Shown: one piece after another, positions 35,887 to 45,185 of the stretch | Numbering within the stretch: position 1 is the stretch's first letter | How the letters are laid out: each line of letters opens with the position of its first letter | Assembly: GCF_005938675.2 (NCBI RefSeq) | Contig: NZ_VCCH02000004.1 | Coordinates: 62,001-126,000 of the forward strand | Length of the DNA: 64,000 nucleotides | Source: Mycobacterium sp. KBS0706 | GTDB lineage: Bacteria; Pseudomonadota; Alphaproteobacteria; DSM-16000; Inquilinaceae | Direction: 5' to 3' | Program-made: the position numbers and the translations under genes | Notes under the pieces: model-generated | What the model was told of the DNA's origin: nothing | Databases searched by the model: none | What the model saw: only the letters and a program-made list of their open reading frames with translations

Positions 35887-36480
35887 CTACACGACGAAAT
35901 CGAAGCGGCCGAACCTGCCATCCTGCACGTCGGTGACCGTTAGGAGGAGGCGCTCGTCGAACAGGGAATCACGGCCATTCCCGGGCTCGCCGGGGAAGAA
36001 CAGTTGCGTGGTCAGGATCGATCCCCCGGCCCGCTGCACCTTGAAATGATAGTGCCGCGTGCGGCCGGGATAGAGGGCCGGCACGATGGTGGCGAACCAC
36101 CACCGGCCGCCGTCATCGGTGAACTGGTGGCCGCGGCACCGGTATCCGGCGTTGTCGTACTCTCCAGCCGCATCGGCATGCCAGATCTGCACCAGCGCGT
36201 TGGGGACGGGCCGGCAATCGGCATCCAGCACAAGACCGGCGACGGTGATCCTGTCGCCGGACGGGGCGTGCGCGGCCAGGTCCCGCGTCAAGGGAGCATC
36301 GGGCTTGAAGAAAGGCCCTTCCGAGCTCGCCGGCGTGGCCTCCGCATTGTTGCCGCAGGCCGGCGTCGGCACCAGCCGCGCCGGCGGCGATTGCGCCCCG
36401 GCGCGAGCACCGGCGATGAACGGCAGGGCGGATGCGGACAGAAAGGCCGTGAGGACGGTCCGACGCGTCGGCTGCACCAT
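35887..36480 (-). CDS. Exported intradiol dioxygenase-like protein
   Basis: A 197-residue protein of the protocatechuate 3,4-dioxygenase beta family. A twin-arginine signal (PTRRTVLTAFLSASALPFIA) directs it to the periplasm, unlike cytosolic pathway enzymes. The non-haem Fe(III) ligands are intact: Tyr113 (NAGYRCRG), Tyr137 (ALYPGR), His143 and His145 (RHYHFKV). It cleaves catechol-type rings between the hydroxyls. It stands alone downstream of the transporter-ARH operon (86 bases away), so its physiological substrate is not given by context. Confidence 0.83.
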   Translation of the reverse strand: MVQPTRRTVLTAFLSASALPFIAGARAGAQSPPARLVPTPACGNNAEATPASSEGPFFKPDAPLTRDLAAHAPSGDRITVAGLVLDADCRPVPNALVQIWHADAAGEYDNAGYRCRGHQFTDDGGRWWFATIVPALYPGRTRHYHFKVQRAGGSILTTQLFFPGEPGNGRDSLFDERLLLTVTDVQDGRFGRFDFVV

Positions 36481-36566
36481 GCTCTTTCTCCTCCAGCAGA
36501 CCCTTCAGAAGATGGGCAGGCCGGAGGAGCCGGGAAAGACGCCAACCGCCGAATGCGCTCTCCCTG

Positions 36567-38696
36567 TCAGGAACCGGCCGGGACTCCGGTGACACGGATA
36601 TCGTTGCTGGACAGCGCGCCCTCATGCACCAGCAGGCCGATGCCACCGTCGCGCAGCGCCTGCTGCGACCCGTCGCGCGCCGCGAGGACGACGTCGCCGA
36701 TGCGGCAGGTGATCCGGTCGCCCTCCGCCTCGACCACCACGTCGTAACTTCGCTCCAGGGTCCAGGCGAAGGCGGTCTCGGCGAGGACCAACCGGTCCTC
36801 GTCGCGCTGCCGCACGATGCGCAGCATGCCGTCACGCGACAGCAGCGCCGCATAGTAGCGGCGCAGGCCCTGGACCCGGACGGCGATGCCGGCCTCGAGG
36901 CCGAGATGGATCATCACGTCGGCGGCGACCCGGTAGTCGGTCCACTGCCGGGTGCCGTGGATGATGATGCCCTCGCCGCGATCCTGCGAGATCCGGAACG
37001 ACGGCGGGAACCGCTTGGAGAAGAAGCTGACGCCGTTCACCCAGGCCTGGCGCCAGAAATCGCCGGTCTCGGCCGGACGGCGCAGATGCAGGTCCGGCGC
37101 GCCGTCGAAGCGCAGATGGTCCAGGATCACCGCGCCGTCGGCACGGCGGCCGGCGGCCGTGATCACCAGCCCCGCCTCGGCGATCGGCTGGCCCCCGGCA
37201 TCGGGAATGACCCAGGCCAGCTCGGCATCGCCACCGGGCGAAAGCGTGGTCGGCGCGCCGTCGATCGTCCGCAGCGTGTCCTCGGCCGTGTAGACCTTGA
37301 GGCGCAGCGCCACCACGACGTCGCCGCTGTTGCCGGGATCGGCGGAGACCCGGGCCGAGAGCGTCTGGCCGGGATAGAGCAGCGGCGTCGCCACCAGCTC
37401 GTAGGTCCGCATGTTCACGACCTCGGGCGGGGCGAAGGTCGGCGTCGTCGCCGCGGCGGCCTGGCCGGGGCCGAGGCCGCGATAGCGCAGCGCCAGGGCA
37501 CGCCCCCCAGGCACCACGATGTTCTCGAGATCGAGCCGCTCGGCCAGGCCATGGCCGCGCTCGGGCCGGAAGCCCTGGACACTGCCGGGCAGCGAGAAGT
37601 GGAACTGGGCGCCGTGCTTCGGCGCGGCGATGCCCGGCCCGCCCGCCAGGCGGCTGCCCAGCCCGGCGAGCTGATAGGCGACGCGCACGGCGTCGTTGAT
37701 GGCGTTGCCGCCATCGGCCGAGGAGATCAGCATCCGGTCGGCCAGCGGCCCGCGCCAATCCGGGCCTGCCTCGATCCCCTCGAGGCCATGCATGATGCCG
37801 ATCAGGCAGCCGACATTGCCGGCGTTGCAGTCGGTGTCCCAGCCCGAGGTGTTGACGATCATCTGGGCGCGCTGGAAATCGTCCGGCGCGTACAGCACCG
37901 CCATGATCATCAGCGCATGGTTGGGCACGACATGGCAGTTGCCGGGATATTTGTCGTAGCCGTAGCGCTCCTCGATCCGCTGCCTGGTGTCGTGCCAGTC
38001 CGGATAATCGCGATGCCAGGCGCGGATATCGGCGATCAGCGCCGCGATCCGGCTGGCCCGCGGGATCTGCGCCAAGCCGGTGTCGATCAGGTGGTCGATA
38101 TCGGCGGAGACGAAGGCCTCGGCCTCCATCGCCGCCCACAGCACGGCCGCGTGCACGGATTCGCCGTCATGGCTGACCTTGCCGGCCTGCTCGGCGAGGC
38201 GGGCGGCGAGCGCCGGCTGGCCCGGCGCCACCATGGCCCAGCCGTCGATGAAGATCTGTGCGCCGATCTGCTCCGCCACCGTCGTGCCGTTCTCGGCGAT
38301 CGACCCGCTGGCCGGCGCCGCCACGCCGCGCTTCAGGTTCAGCCAGGCGGTGTGCTCGGTCGAGTTGCCGTTGCCGCCCCACCACAGCACCGAGCGGTGC
38401 TCGACCAGGTAGTTCAGCCAGGCCTTGCCGATCGCCTCGGCCGAGAGGTCCGGCGTCACCCCGTAATCCTCGAGCGCGCGGACGAAGGTGAAGGTGCCGG
38501 CGACGTCGTCGTCGGTCACCACCAGCGGCACGCCCAGCCGGTCGTGCACATAATATTCGATCGGCCCGAGCTCCTGCATGATCCGCTGGTGGGTCCAGCC
38601 CTCGAAGGGGCGGCCGACATAGACGCCGATCAGCTTGCCGAGCACGCCGGCATAGACGCGCTCGAGATAGTCGTTGGGGAGGGCGGCTGTGCTCAT
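36567..38696 (-). CDS. ADP-ribosylglycohydrolase-family protein with C-terminal beta domain
   Basis: A 709-residue protein. Residues 1 to about 350 form the ADP-ribosylglycohydrolase (DraG/ARH) fold: VYAGVLGKLIGVYVGRPFEG, the TDDDVAGTF metal site and SGWDTDCNAGNVG near residue 290. Residues about 530-709 look like a concanavalin-type carbohydrate-binding domain (VSFFSKRFPPSFRISQDRGE, DYRVAADVMIHLGLEAG). It is the last gene of the sugar-type ABC operon, 35 bases after the permease. In such operons ARH-like enzymes are thought to act on imported N-glycosides or nucleosides rather than on protein; this is inference. Confidence 0.8.
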   Translation of the reverse strand: MSTAALPNDYLERVYAGVLGKLIGVYVGRPFEGWTHQRIMQELGPIEYYVHDRLGVPLVVTDDDVAGTFTFVRALEDYGVTPDLSAEAIGKAWLNYLVEHRSVLWWGGNGNSTEHTAWLNLKRGVAAPASGSIAENGTTVAEQIGAQIFIDGWAMVAPGQPALAARLAEQAGKVSHDGESVHAAVLWAAMEAEAFVSADIDHLIDTGLAQIPRASRIAALIADIRAWHRDYPDWHDTRQRIEERYGYDKYPGNCHVVPNHALMIMAVLYAPDDFQRAQMIVNTSGWDTDCNAGNVGCLIGIMHGLEGIEAGPDWRGPLADRMLISSADGGNAINDAVRVAYQLAGLGSRLAGGPGIAAPKHGAQFHFSLPGSVQGFRPERGHGLAERLDLENIVVPGGRALALRYRGLGPGQAAAATTPTFAPPEVVNMRTYELVATPLLYPGQTLSARVSADPGNSGDVVVALRLKVYTAEDTLRTIDGAPTTLSPGGDAELAWVIPDAGGQPIAEAGLVITAAGRRADGAVILDHLRFDGAPDLHLRRPAETGDFWRQAWVNGVSFFSKRFPPSFRISQDRGEGIIIHGTRQWTDYRVAADVMIHLGLEAGIAVRVQGLRRYYAALLSRDGMLRIVRQRDEDRLVLAETAFAWTLERSYDVVVEAEGDRITCRIGDVVLAARDGSQQALRDGGIGLLVHEGALSSNDIRVTGVPAGS

Positions 38697-38731
38697 GGGA
38701 GGACTTCCGATGGGGTTGCGGTGTGTGGCGG

Positions 38732-39565
38732 TCAGCCCTTGACCGAGCCGCCGGCCATGCCTTCGATGAAACGGCGCTGCAGCACCAGGAACAGGACGAC
38801 GATCGGCAGCACGACGATCAGGGCCGCGGCCATGATCTCGCCCCAGTCGGAGCTGTACTGGCCGGACAGCAGGAAGAACGAGACCACGGCGGTCAGCTTG
38901 TCCTGGCGCTGCAGGAAGGTCGTGGCGATCAGGAATTCGTTCCAGGAGTAGAGGCCGATGATCAGCGCCACGGTGACGATGCCGGGCGAGACGATCGGCA
39001 GCATCACCCGGGTGAAGACCTGCCAGTGCGAGGCGCCGTCGACCGTCGCCGCCTCCTCGATCTCGCGCGGCACGGCCTGGAAATAGGTGTGCAGCAGCAT
39101 GATCGCGAACGGGCTGTAGATCGCGGTGTAGACCAGCGCCACGGCGAAGACATTGTTGATCAGCCCGAGCTTGGCGAAGCCGAAATACAGCGGGAACAGG
39201 AACAGCTGAATCGGCGCGGTGACCGACCCCAGCAGGTAGAAAGTCACCAGCTTCCAGTGCCGGATCTTGCGCCGCGCCAGCGCATAGGCCGCGGCGGAGC
39301 CGGTGGTGCAGACCAGGAGGATGGTCAGCCCGGTCAGCAGCGCCGAGTTGGCGAAGGTCTGGCTGAAGCGCGCATCCTTCCAGGCCCGGGCGAAGTTGTC
39401 CCAGCGGATCGTCTGCGGCAGGGCCAGCGGGTTCAGCACGATCTCCGGCGCCGATTTCAGCGCGTTGAGCAGCAACAGCGCGATCGGGAACAGGGCGGTG
39501 AACGCCCCGATGCCGAGCACGACATAGCTGACGGTCAGGGTGCTGCGGCTTTCGACCAGCCTCAC
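38732..39565 (-). CDS. Sugar-type ABC permease, MalG/UgpE family
   Basis: A 277-residue permease with an N-terminal helix (TVSYVVLGIGAFTALFPIALL) and EAA motif (EEAATVDGASHWQVFTRVML). It starts at GTG 39565, overlapping the previous permease stop as GTGA. With its partner it forms the channel of a carbohydrate importer; no ATPase gene is present in the operon. Confidence 0.88.
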   Translation of the reverse strand: MRLVESRSTLTVSYVVLGIGAFTALFPIALLLLNALKSAPEIVLNPLALPQTIRWDNFARAWKDARFSQTFANSALLTGLTILLVCTTGSAAAYALARRKIRHWKLVTFYLLGSVTAPIQLFLFPLYFGFAKLGLINNVFAVALVYTAIYSPFAIMLLHTYFQAVPREIEEAATVDGASHWQVFTRVMLPIVSPGIVTVALIIGLYSWNEFLIATTFLQRQDKLTAVVSFFLLSGQYSSDWGEIMAAALIVVLPIVVLFLVLQRRFIEGMAGGSVKG

Positions 39566-40404
39566 GGCGTCCCGTCCTTCGCCTGCAGGCGGATGTAGAA
39601 GAAGGTGGCGACTAGGCCGAAGGCGCTGATCACGAGGGCCGCCGCCGCGGCCTGGCCGACATTCAGGTCGTAGAACGCCTTGCGGTAGGCCAGGGTCGAC
39701 AGCACCTCGCTGGAAAACGCCGGCCCGCCCTGGGTCAGGATGTAGACGAAGTCGAACACCAGGAACGACCAGATCACCGTCATGATCATCATCAGCGTGA
39801 TGGTCGGGCGGATCGCCGGCAGCAGCACGTAGCGCATCATCTGCAGGAACTTGGCGCCCTCCAGCCGCGCCGCCTCGATCTGCTCCTGCGGCACCTGGCG
39901 CAGCGCCGCGAAGAAGATGACGCACAGGAAGCCCCACCAGTGCCACAGATCGACGGTGGCGACGCCGAACAGCGCCCGCGAGGGCTGCGCCAGGGGGTTC
40001 GTGATCGGCAGGCCGGTCTTCTGCAGCAGGCCGAACACGCCGGTGACCGGGCTGTAGATCATGCCCTGCCAGATCCGCGCCGTGATCGCCGTGGCGATGA
40101 TCACCGGCAGGAAGTAGATCACCTGGAAGAAGGTGCTGCCGCGCCGCGCCACCAGCAGCATGGCGGCGGCCAAGAGGCCCATGGCGATCGGCACCACCAG
40201 GAAGATCGCGGTCCAGATCAGGTTGTTCAGCAGCGCCGACCAGAACACGCCGTCGGCGGCCAGGGCCTCGAAATTGCCCAGGCCGATGAACACCGGCGCC
40301 GTGATCCCGTCCCAGCTGAAGAACGCCAGGGCGATCGTCAGCAGCGCCGGAACCAGGATCACGGCGACGTTGATCGCCAGGGTCGGGACGAGATAGAGCC
40401 ACAT
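39562..40404 (-). CDS. Sugar-type ABC permease, MalF/UgpA family
   Basis: A 280-residue permease beginning MWLYLVPTLAINVAVILVPA, with the EAA motif (EAARLEGAKFLQMMRYVLLP). ATG 40404 is used; the extra 40 residues upstream would overlap the binding-protein gene and are not family-like. Coupled to the next permease by a 4-base overlap. Confidence 0.88.
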   Translation of the reverse strand: MWLYLVPTLAINVAVILVPALLTIALAFFSWDGITAPVFIGLGNFEALAADGVFWSALLNNLIWTAIFLVVPIAMGLLAAAMLLVARRGSTFFQVIYFLPVIIATAITARIWQGMIYSPVTGVFGLLQKTGLPITNPLAQPSRALFGVATVDLWHWWGFLCVIFFAALRQVPQEQIEAARLEGAKFLQMMRYVLLPAIRPTITLMMIMTVIWSFLVFDFVYILTQGGPAFSSEVLSTLAYRKAFYDLNVGQAAAAALVISAFGLVATFFYIRLQAKDGTP

Positions 40405-40421
40405 CGCGGCGTGCCCCGGTC

Positions 40422-41744
40422 TCAGCGCGCCGGGACGGCCGGGACCTTGCCCTGCGCCTTCTCCTGCTGGAAGGTCTGGTCCAGCTTCTCCAGGAACTGG
40501 GCGGTGGTGATCCGGCCCAACCACACCTCCTCCACCCCGCTGACCAGATAGGTGTCGGTGGCCGGCGGCAGGAAGGTCCAGGTGGTGTAACCGTACTGGC
40601 CGGCAGCGACCGAGGCCGCCAGCGTCTTCATCGTGTCGGTGTAGAGCGGCAGCACGTCAGCGCTCATCTTGACCTTGGACAGGTCCTTCAGCGGGGTGTT
40701 CCATTCGCCCTGCCAGACCGAATTGATCTCACCGTAGAAATCGTCGCTGAACACCCGGTCGATCACCGCCGCGGCGCCATCCGGGTTCTGCGAGGTGGCG
40801 GCGATCGAGAAGGTCGAGCCGATGCCCAGCGCGTAGATCGGATAGGGCACGCCGTCGGCGCTCGGGAAACCGGCGAAGGCGGGCACGGCATTGGCGGCCG
40901 GGAAGTAGGTGGGGACGTTCTGGAAGTTCCAAGTGCCGGTCGGCGCCATGCCGGCCTGGCCGGTGGCGACCTGGGCGAAGGCCTGCTCGCCGGTCAGCGA
41001 GAAGTAGTTCGGCCCGAAATACCCCGCCTGCCACCACTTGTTCAGAGTGTCGATCGACCGGACGAAGGGCTCGGCGGTCCATGGGATCTCGCCGGTCAGC
41101 GCTTTGTAGACATTGTCCGGGCCGGCAATCGAGTTGAACACCATCGAGACATAATGCTCGTTCGCCGGGCGCCAGTCGGCATTGCCGGCCGCGAACGGCA
41201 CCAGCCCCTTCGCCTTCATCGCCTCGGCCAGGGTCTCCAGCTCGGCGATCGTCTTCGGCGGCTGCCAGCCATTCTGGTCGAACAGGGCCTTGTTGTAGAA
41301 CAGGCCCAGCGTCTCATAAGTCTTCGGCAGGGCGTACAACTTGCCGTTGTACTGGCCGAGCTGGAGGAAGAGCGGCAGCAGCCGGTCGTTCCAGCCCAGC
41401 TTGGCGGCATAGTCGTCGAGCGGCAGCAGCTGCCCGGCCTGGGCCATCGCGGCGACATAGCTGGGGCCGGCGGTGTAGACGATGTCCGGCCCGGCGCCGG
41501 ACAAGAGCGCGACGCGCAGCTGCTTGTCCAGCTCGGTCCCGCGGATGTCGATCGAGAGGTCCTGGTCCGGATGGGCGGCGTTGAACGGCTCGACCAGCAT
41601 CGACTGCAGCAGGTCGCGGTTCTCTGGGGTGATGGTCTCGTACCACCAGGAGATCGGCTTGCGGTCCTGGGCCGCCGCCGGCACGACGGCCAAAGCGGCG
41701 GCGAGGAAGCCGGCAGCCATAGCGAGACATTTCAGTTCAGACAT
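40422..41744 (-). CDS. Family 1 sugar-binding protein (periplasmic)
   Basis: A 440-residue extracellular carbohydrate-binding protein. The signal peptide (AMAAGFLAAALAVVPAAAQ) is cleaved near residue 26. The mature protein shows the ligand-cleft pattern ALLSGAGPDIVYTAGPSYVA and LPKTYETLGLFYNKALFDQN. It lies 39 bases after lacI and leads the transport part of the operon. The ligand is not identifiable; the neighbouring ARH-like protein hints at a nucleoside or glycoside. Confidence 0.88.
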   Translation of the reverse strand: MSELKCLAMAAGFLAAALAVVPAAAQDRKPISWWYETITPENRDLLQSMLVEPFNAAHPDQDLSIDIRGTELDKQLRVALLSGAGPDIVYTAGPSYVAAMAQAGQLLPLDDYAAKLGWNDRLLPLFLQLGQYNGKLYALPKTYETLGLFYNKALFDQNGWQPPKTIAELETLAEAMKAKGLVPFAAGNADWRPANEHYVSMVFNSIAGPDNVYKALTGEIPWTAEPFVRSIDTLNKWWQAGYFGPNYFSLTGEQAFAQVATGQAGMAPTGTWNFQNVPTYFPAANAVPAFAGFPSADGVPYPIYALGIGSTFSIAATSQNPDGAAAVIDRVFSDDFYGEINSVWQGEWNTPLKDLSKVKMSADVLPLYTDTMKTLAASVAAGQYGYTTWTFLPPATDTYLVSGVEEVWLGRITTAQFLEKLDQTFQQEKAQGKVPAVPAR

Positions 41745-41783
41745 GTGCTCCTCCCTGGAATTCTTGGCTTGGTGGGCTCGACC

Positions 41784-42800
41784 TCAGGTGGATGCGCGCT
41801 CGATCAGGCGGAACGGCATCGACCGGCTGGTGCCCGGCGCCCCGGTGCCCTGGCGCAGCCGGTCGAGCAGCGCCTCGGCCGCGGCGGTGCCGAGCTCGTA
41901 CTGGAATTGCGAGACGGTGGTCAGCGCCGGCGTGACATGCCGCGCGGCGAAGATGTCGTCGAAGCCGGCCACAGCGAGGTTGCCGGGAATGGACAATCCT
42001 GCTTCCCGCGCGGCCGTCATGGCACCGATCGCCATCAGGTCGTTGGCTGCGAAGATGGCGTCCGGCCGGTCCGACAGCGCCAGCAGGCTGCGGGCGGCGC
42101 GGTAGCCCCCCTCCTCCGTGAACTCCTGGTCGGCGACGATGATCGGGGTGCCGCCGGCCGCGGCCAGCGCGGATTCGTAGCCGTGGCGGCGGCCGTCCTG
42201 CGGGCCGCCGATGCCGGCGACCATGGCGATGCGGCGATAGCCGCGCCCGAGCAGGTAGCGGGTGACCTCGGCCGCCGCGGCGGCGTTGTCGACATAGAGG
42301 TTGTCGACCGGCAGCAAGCCGCCCGATTTGGGCCTGGATTCGATGCGGACCACGCCGATCTCGGCATCGGTCAGCGGCTTGAACTCGGTGGCGCGCAGCG
42401 TGAAGAACACGCCGACCACGCCGTCGACCCGCCCTTCCAGGCACCATTGGATGAAGCGCTGCTCGCGGTCCGCCGCCCCGTCCGTGTTGACGGTGATGAC
42501 GTCGTAGCCGGCGTCGTCGGCGACCGCCTGCAGCCCGCGCAGCAGTGACGGATAGAACGGGTTGGCGATGTCCGGGACGACGCAGGCGATGGTCATGGTC
42601 CGGTTCGTCTTCAGCGCCTGGGCCCAGCGGTTGGGCACATAGCCGAGCTCGCGCACCGCCTTCTGCACCCGCTCCCAGGTCTCGGTCGGGATCGACGGCG
42701 ACGACGCCCCGCTCAGCACCATCGAGACGGTCGCCTGGGAGACGCCGGCCTGTCGGGCGACATCGCGCTGGGTCACGCGCCGGGATCGCGGGGAGTCCAT
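41784..42800 (-). CDS. LacI-family transcriptional regulator of the sugar ABC operon
   Basis: A 338-residue repressor with the helix-turn-helix and hinge (VTQRDVARQAGVSQATVSMV and LSGASSPSIPTETWERV) and a periplasmic-binding-protein-like C-terminal domain (ACVVPDIANPFYPSLLRGLQ). It precedes the binding-protein gene by 39 bases in the same direction, so it probably belongs to the operon it controls. The start codon abuts an 18-bp inverted repeat that contains a perfect LacI-type operator, indicating autoregulation. Confidence 0.88.
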   Translation of the reverse strand: MDSPRSRRVTQRDVARQAGVSQATVSMVLSGASSPSIPTETWERVQKAVRELGYVPNRWAQALKTNRTMTIACVVPDIANPFYPSLLRGLQAVADDAGYDVITVNTDGAADREQRFIQWCLEGRVDGVVGVFFTLRATEFKPLTDAEIGVVRIESRPKSGGLLPVDNLYVDNAAAAAEVTRYLLGRGYRRIAMVAGIGGPQDGRRHGYESALAAAGGTPIIVADQEFTEEGGYRAARSLLALSDRPDAIFAANDLMAIGAMTAAREAGLSIPGNLAVAGFDDIFAARHVTPALTTVSQFQYELGTAAAEALLDRLRQGTGAPGTSRSMPFRLIERAST

Positions 42801-42802
42801 GG

Positions 42803-42845
42803 AAGGCTCTCTGATACGTATTAGTGATACGTATCAGAGAGCCTT
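42803..42845. promoter_or_regulatory. LacI-type double operator within an 18-bp inverted repeat
   Basis: AAGGCTCTCTGATACGTA (42803-42820) and its exact reverse complement (42828-42845) flank TTAGTGA. Inside lie TGATACGTATCA (42825-42836), a perfect palindrome with the central CG typical of LacI-family operators, and a near copy TGATACGTATTA (42812-42823), 13 bases centre to centre. The element starts 3 bases from the lacI start codon. If transcribed it could also fold into a hairpin covering the ribosome-binding region. Confidence 0.75.
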
Positions 42846-43031
42846 GGAAGCGTCAACGCCTGCGTGCTCGAAAGACGATGCGCCTCAACGCTGAAGCAAG
42901 GATAGGCGACCGGTGCATGATTTCGGCAACCCGCCATACCGCTCCGGCCGATCCCGTGTTGACAAAGACCCTGCGCAAAATATGCTTCTGCAAATAATTT
43001 GCGACCAAGGGGTCGCCGGCGGAGGAACGCC

Positions 43032-45185
43032 ATGGCCGAGCGCTCGTTTGCCCGGGAAGTCGAGGATCTGAAGCTCGGGGAGGGCGAGACCTTCAAGGGC
43101 GAAGGCATCCTCGCCATCACCAAGGCCTTGTTGCAATCCGGCGTCGCCTATGTCGGCGGCTATCAGGGCTCGCCGATCTCCCATCTCATGGACGTGCTGT
43201 CCGACGCCAAGGACGTGATGGAGGAGCTCGGCGTCCATTTCGAGACCTCCGCCTCGGAGGCGGCGGCGGCGGCGATGCTGTCGGCGTCGGTGATGTATCC
43301 GCTGCGTGGCGCCGTGACCTGGAAGTCCACCGCCGGCACCAATGTCGCCGCCGACGCGCTGTCGAACCTGGCGTCGGGCGGGGTCACCGGCGGCACCCTC
43401 GTCATCATCGGCGAGGATTACGGCGAGGGCTCCTCGATCATGCAGGAGCGCAGCCACGCCTATGCGATGAAATCGCAGATCTGGCTGCTCGATCCTCGCC
43501 CGAACCTGCCGTCGATCGTGCAGGCCGTGGAGTCCGGCTTCGAGCTCTCCGAAGCCACCCACACGCCGGTGATGCTGCAGGTCCGCATCCGCACCTGCCA
43601 TGTCCATGGTCAGTTCACCGCCAAGGACAACCAGCGCCCGGCCTTCACACTGAAGCAGGCGATGGAGAACCCGGTGCGCGACACCGGTCGGATCGTGCTG
43701 CCTCCTGCCTCCTTCCTGCATGAGAAGGAGAAGATCGAGCAGCGCTGGCCCGCGGCGGTCGAGTTCATCAAGGGCCGCAGGCTGAACGAAACCTTCGGCC
43801 CGACGGCGGGCGATGTCGGCATCGTCGTGCTGGGCGGGCTCTACAACTCGCTGATCCGCTCGCTGCAGCTGCTCGGCCTGGCCGATATCTATGGCCATTC
43901 CCTCGTGCCGATCCATGTGCTCAACGTCGCCTATCCCCTGATCGACGACGAGCTTGCGGCGTTCTGCGCGTCCAGGCACGCGGTGCTGATGGTCGAGGAA
44001 GGGTCGCCCGACTATATCGAGCAGTCGCTCAACGCCATCCTGAAGCGCCGCGACATCCAGACCCGGGTCGCGGGCAAGGATGTGCTGCCGATGGGCGGCG
44101 AGTACACCGCGCCGGTGCTGATGAAGGGGCTTTCGGCCTTCCTCGATGCTTACGCGCCGGTGCTGCTCGGCAACCGGCCGCCGCTGCCGGATGCCTCGGC
44201 GGTGCTGGCCGAGCCGCGGGTCAAGGCGCTGGCCGAGGTGGTGCCGCCGCGCCCCGCCGGCTTCTGCATCGGCTGCCCCGAACGGCCGATCTTCGCCGCG
44301 CTCAAGCTGACCGAGAAGGAGCTGGGCGCGCATCACGTCTCGGCCGATATCGGCTGCCATCTGTTCTCGATCCTGCCGCCCTTCAACATCGGCGCGACGA
44401 CGATGGGCTACGGCCTGGGCCCGGCCTCGGCCTCGGCCTTCAACGTCAAGGCGGACAAGCGGGCGATCTCGGTGATGGGCGATGGCGGCTTCTGGCACAA
44501 CGGCCTCGCCTCCTCGATCGGCAACGCCGTGTTCAACAAGCATGACGGCGTCATCCTGATCGTCGACAACTACTATTCCGCCGCGACCGGCGGCCAGGAC
44601 ATCCCCTCCTCCCGCGCCGACAACCCGCGGCGCCAGACCAACAACGCGATCACCGACGCGGTCCGCGGCATCGGCGCCAAATGGGTGCGCCAGATCGACC
44701 GGACCTACGATGTCGCCCGCCTGCGGGACACCTTCCGCGAGGCGCTGACCACGCCCGAGCCCGGGCCGAAGATCATCGTCGCCTCCTCCGAATGCATGCT
44801 GAACAAGCAGCGCCGGATCCGGCCGCTGCTGGCGAAGGCGGTGAAGGACGGGCGGCGCGTGGTCCGGCAGCGCTTCGGCGTCGACGAGGATGTCTGCACC
44901 GGCGACCATGCCTGCATCCGGCTGTCGGGCTGCCCGTCGCTGTCGGTCAAGCACACCGACGACCCGCTGAAGGACGATCCGGTCGCCGCCATCGACCAGT
45001 CCTGCGTCGGCTGCGGCAATTGCGGCGAGGTCTCCGAGGCCGCGATCCTGTGCCCGTCCTTCTACCGGGCCGACATCATCCAGAACCCGACCCGGGCCGA
45101 CCGGCTGCTGGCGCGGCTGCGCGGCGCGGTGATCGGCTGGCTGCAGCGCCGCCGCGAAAGCCGCCGCATCGCCTTCGCCGAATGA
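43032..45185 (+). CDS. iorA: Indolepyruvate ferredoxin oxidoreductase, alpha subunit
   Basis: A 717-residue thiamine-diphosphate enzyme oxidising aryl pyruvates (indole-, phenyl-, hydroxyphenylpyruvate) to aryl-acyl-CoA with electrons to ferredoxin. The N-terminal pyrimidine domain, a central domain, the ThDP/Mg site (MGDGGFWHNGLASSIGNAVF, VDNYYSAATGGQ) and C-terminal iron-sulfur motifs (CTGDHACIRLSGCPS, CVGCGNCGEVSEAAILCPS) are all visible. ATG 43032 follows GGAGGAACGCC. It is coupled to iorB by an ATGA overlap. It probably works in degradation of aromatic amino acids, or in phenylacetate or indoleacetate formation. Confidence 0.92.
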   Translation: MAERSFAREVEDLKLGEGETFKGEGILAITKALLQSGVAYVGGYQGSPISHLMDVLSDAKDVMEELGVHFETSASEAAAAAMLSASVMYPLRGAVTWKSTAGTNVAADALSNLASGGVTGGTLVIIGEDYGEGSSIMQERSHAYAMKSQIWLLDPRPNLPSIVQAVESGFELSEATHTPVMLQVRIRTCHVHGQFTAKDNQRPAFTLKQAMENPVRDTGRIVLPPASFLHEKEKIEQRWPAAVEFIKGRRLNETFGPTAGDVGIVVLGGLYNSLIRSLQLLGLADIYGHSLVPIHVLNVAYPLIDDELAAFCASRHAVLMVEEGSPDYIEQSLNAILKRRDIQTRVAGKDVLPMGGEYTAPVLMKGLSAFLDAYAPVLLGNRPPLPDASAVLAEPRVKALAEVVPPRPAGFCIGCPERPIFAALKLTEKELGAHHVSADIGCHLFSILPPFNIGATTMGYGLGPASASAFNVKADKRAISVMGDGGFWHNGLASSIGNAVFNKHDGVILIVDNYYSAATGGQDIPSSRADNPRRQTNNAITDAVRGIGAKWVRQIDRTYDVARLRDTFREALTTPEPGPKIIVASSECMLNKQRRIRPLLAKAVKDGRRVVRQRFGVDEDVCTGDHACIRLSGCPSLSVKHTDDPLKDDPVAAIDQSCVGCGNCGEVSEAAILCPSFYRADIIQNPTRADRLLARLRGAVIGWLQRRRESRRIAFAE

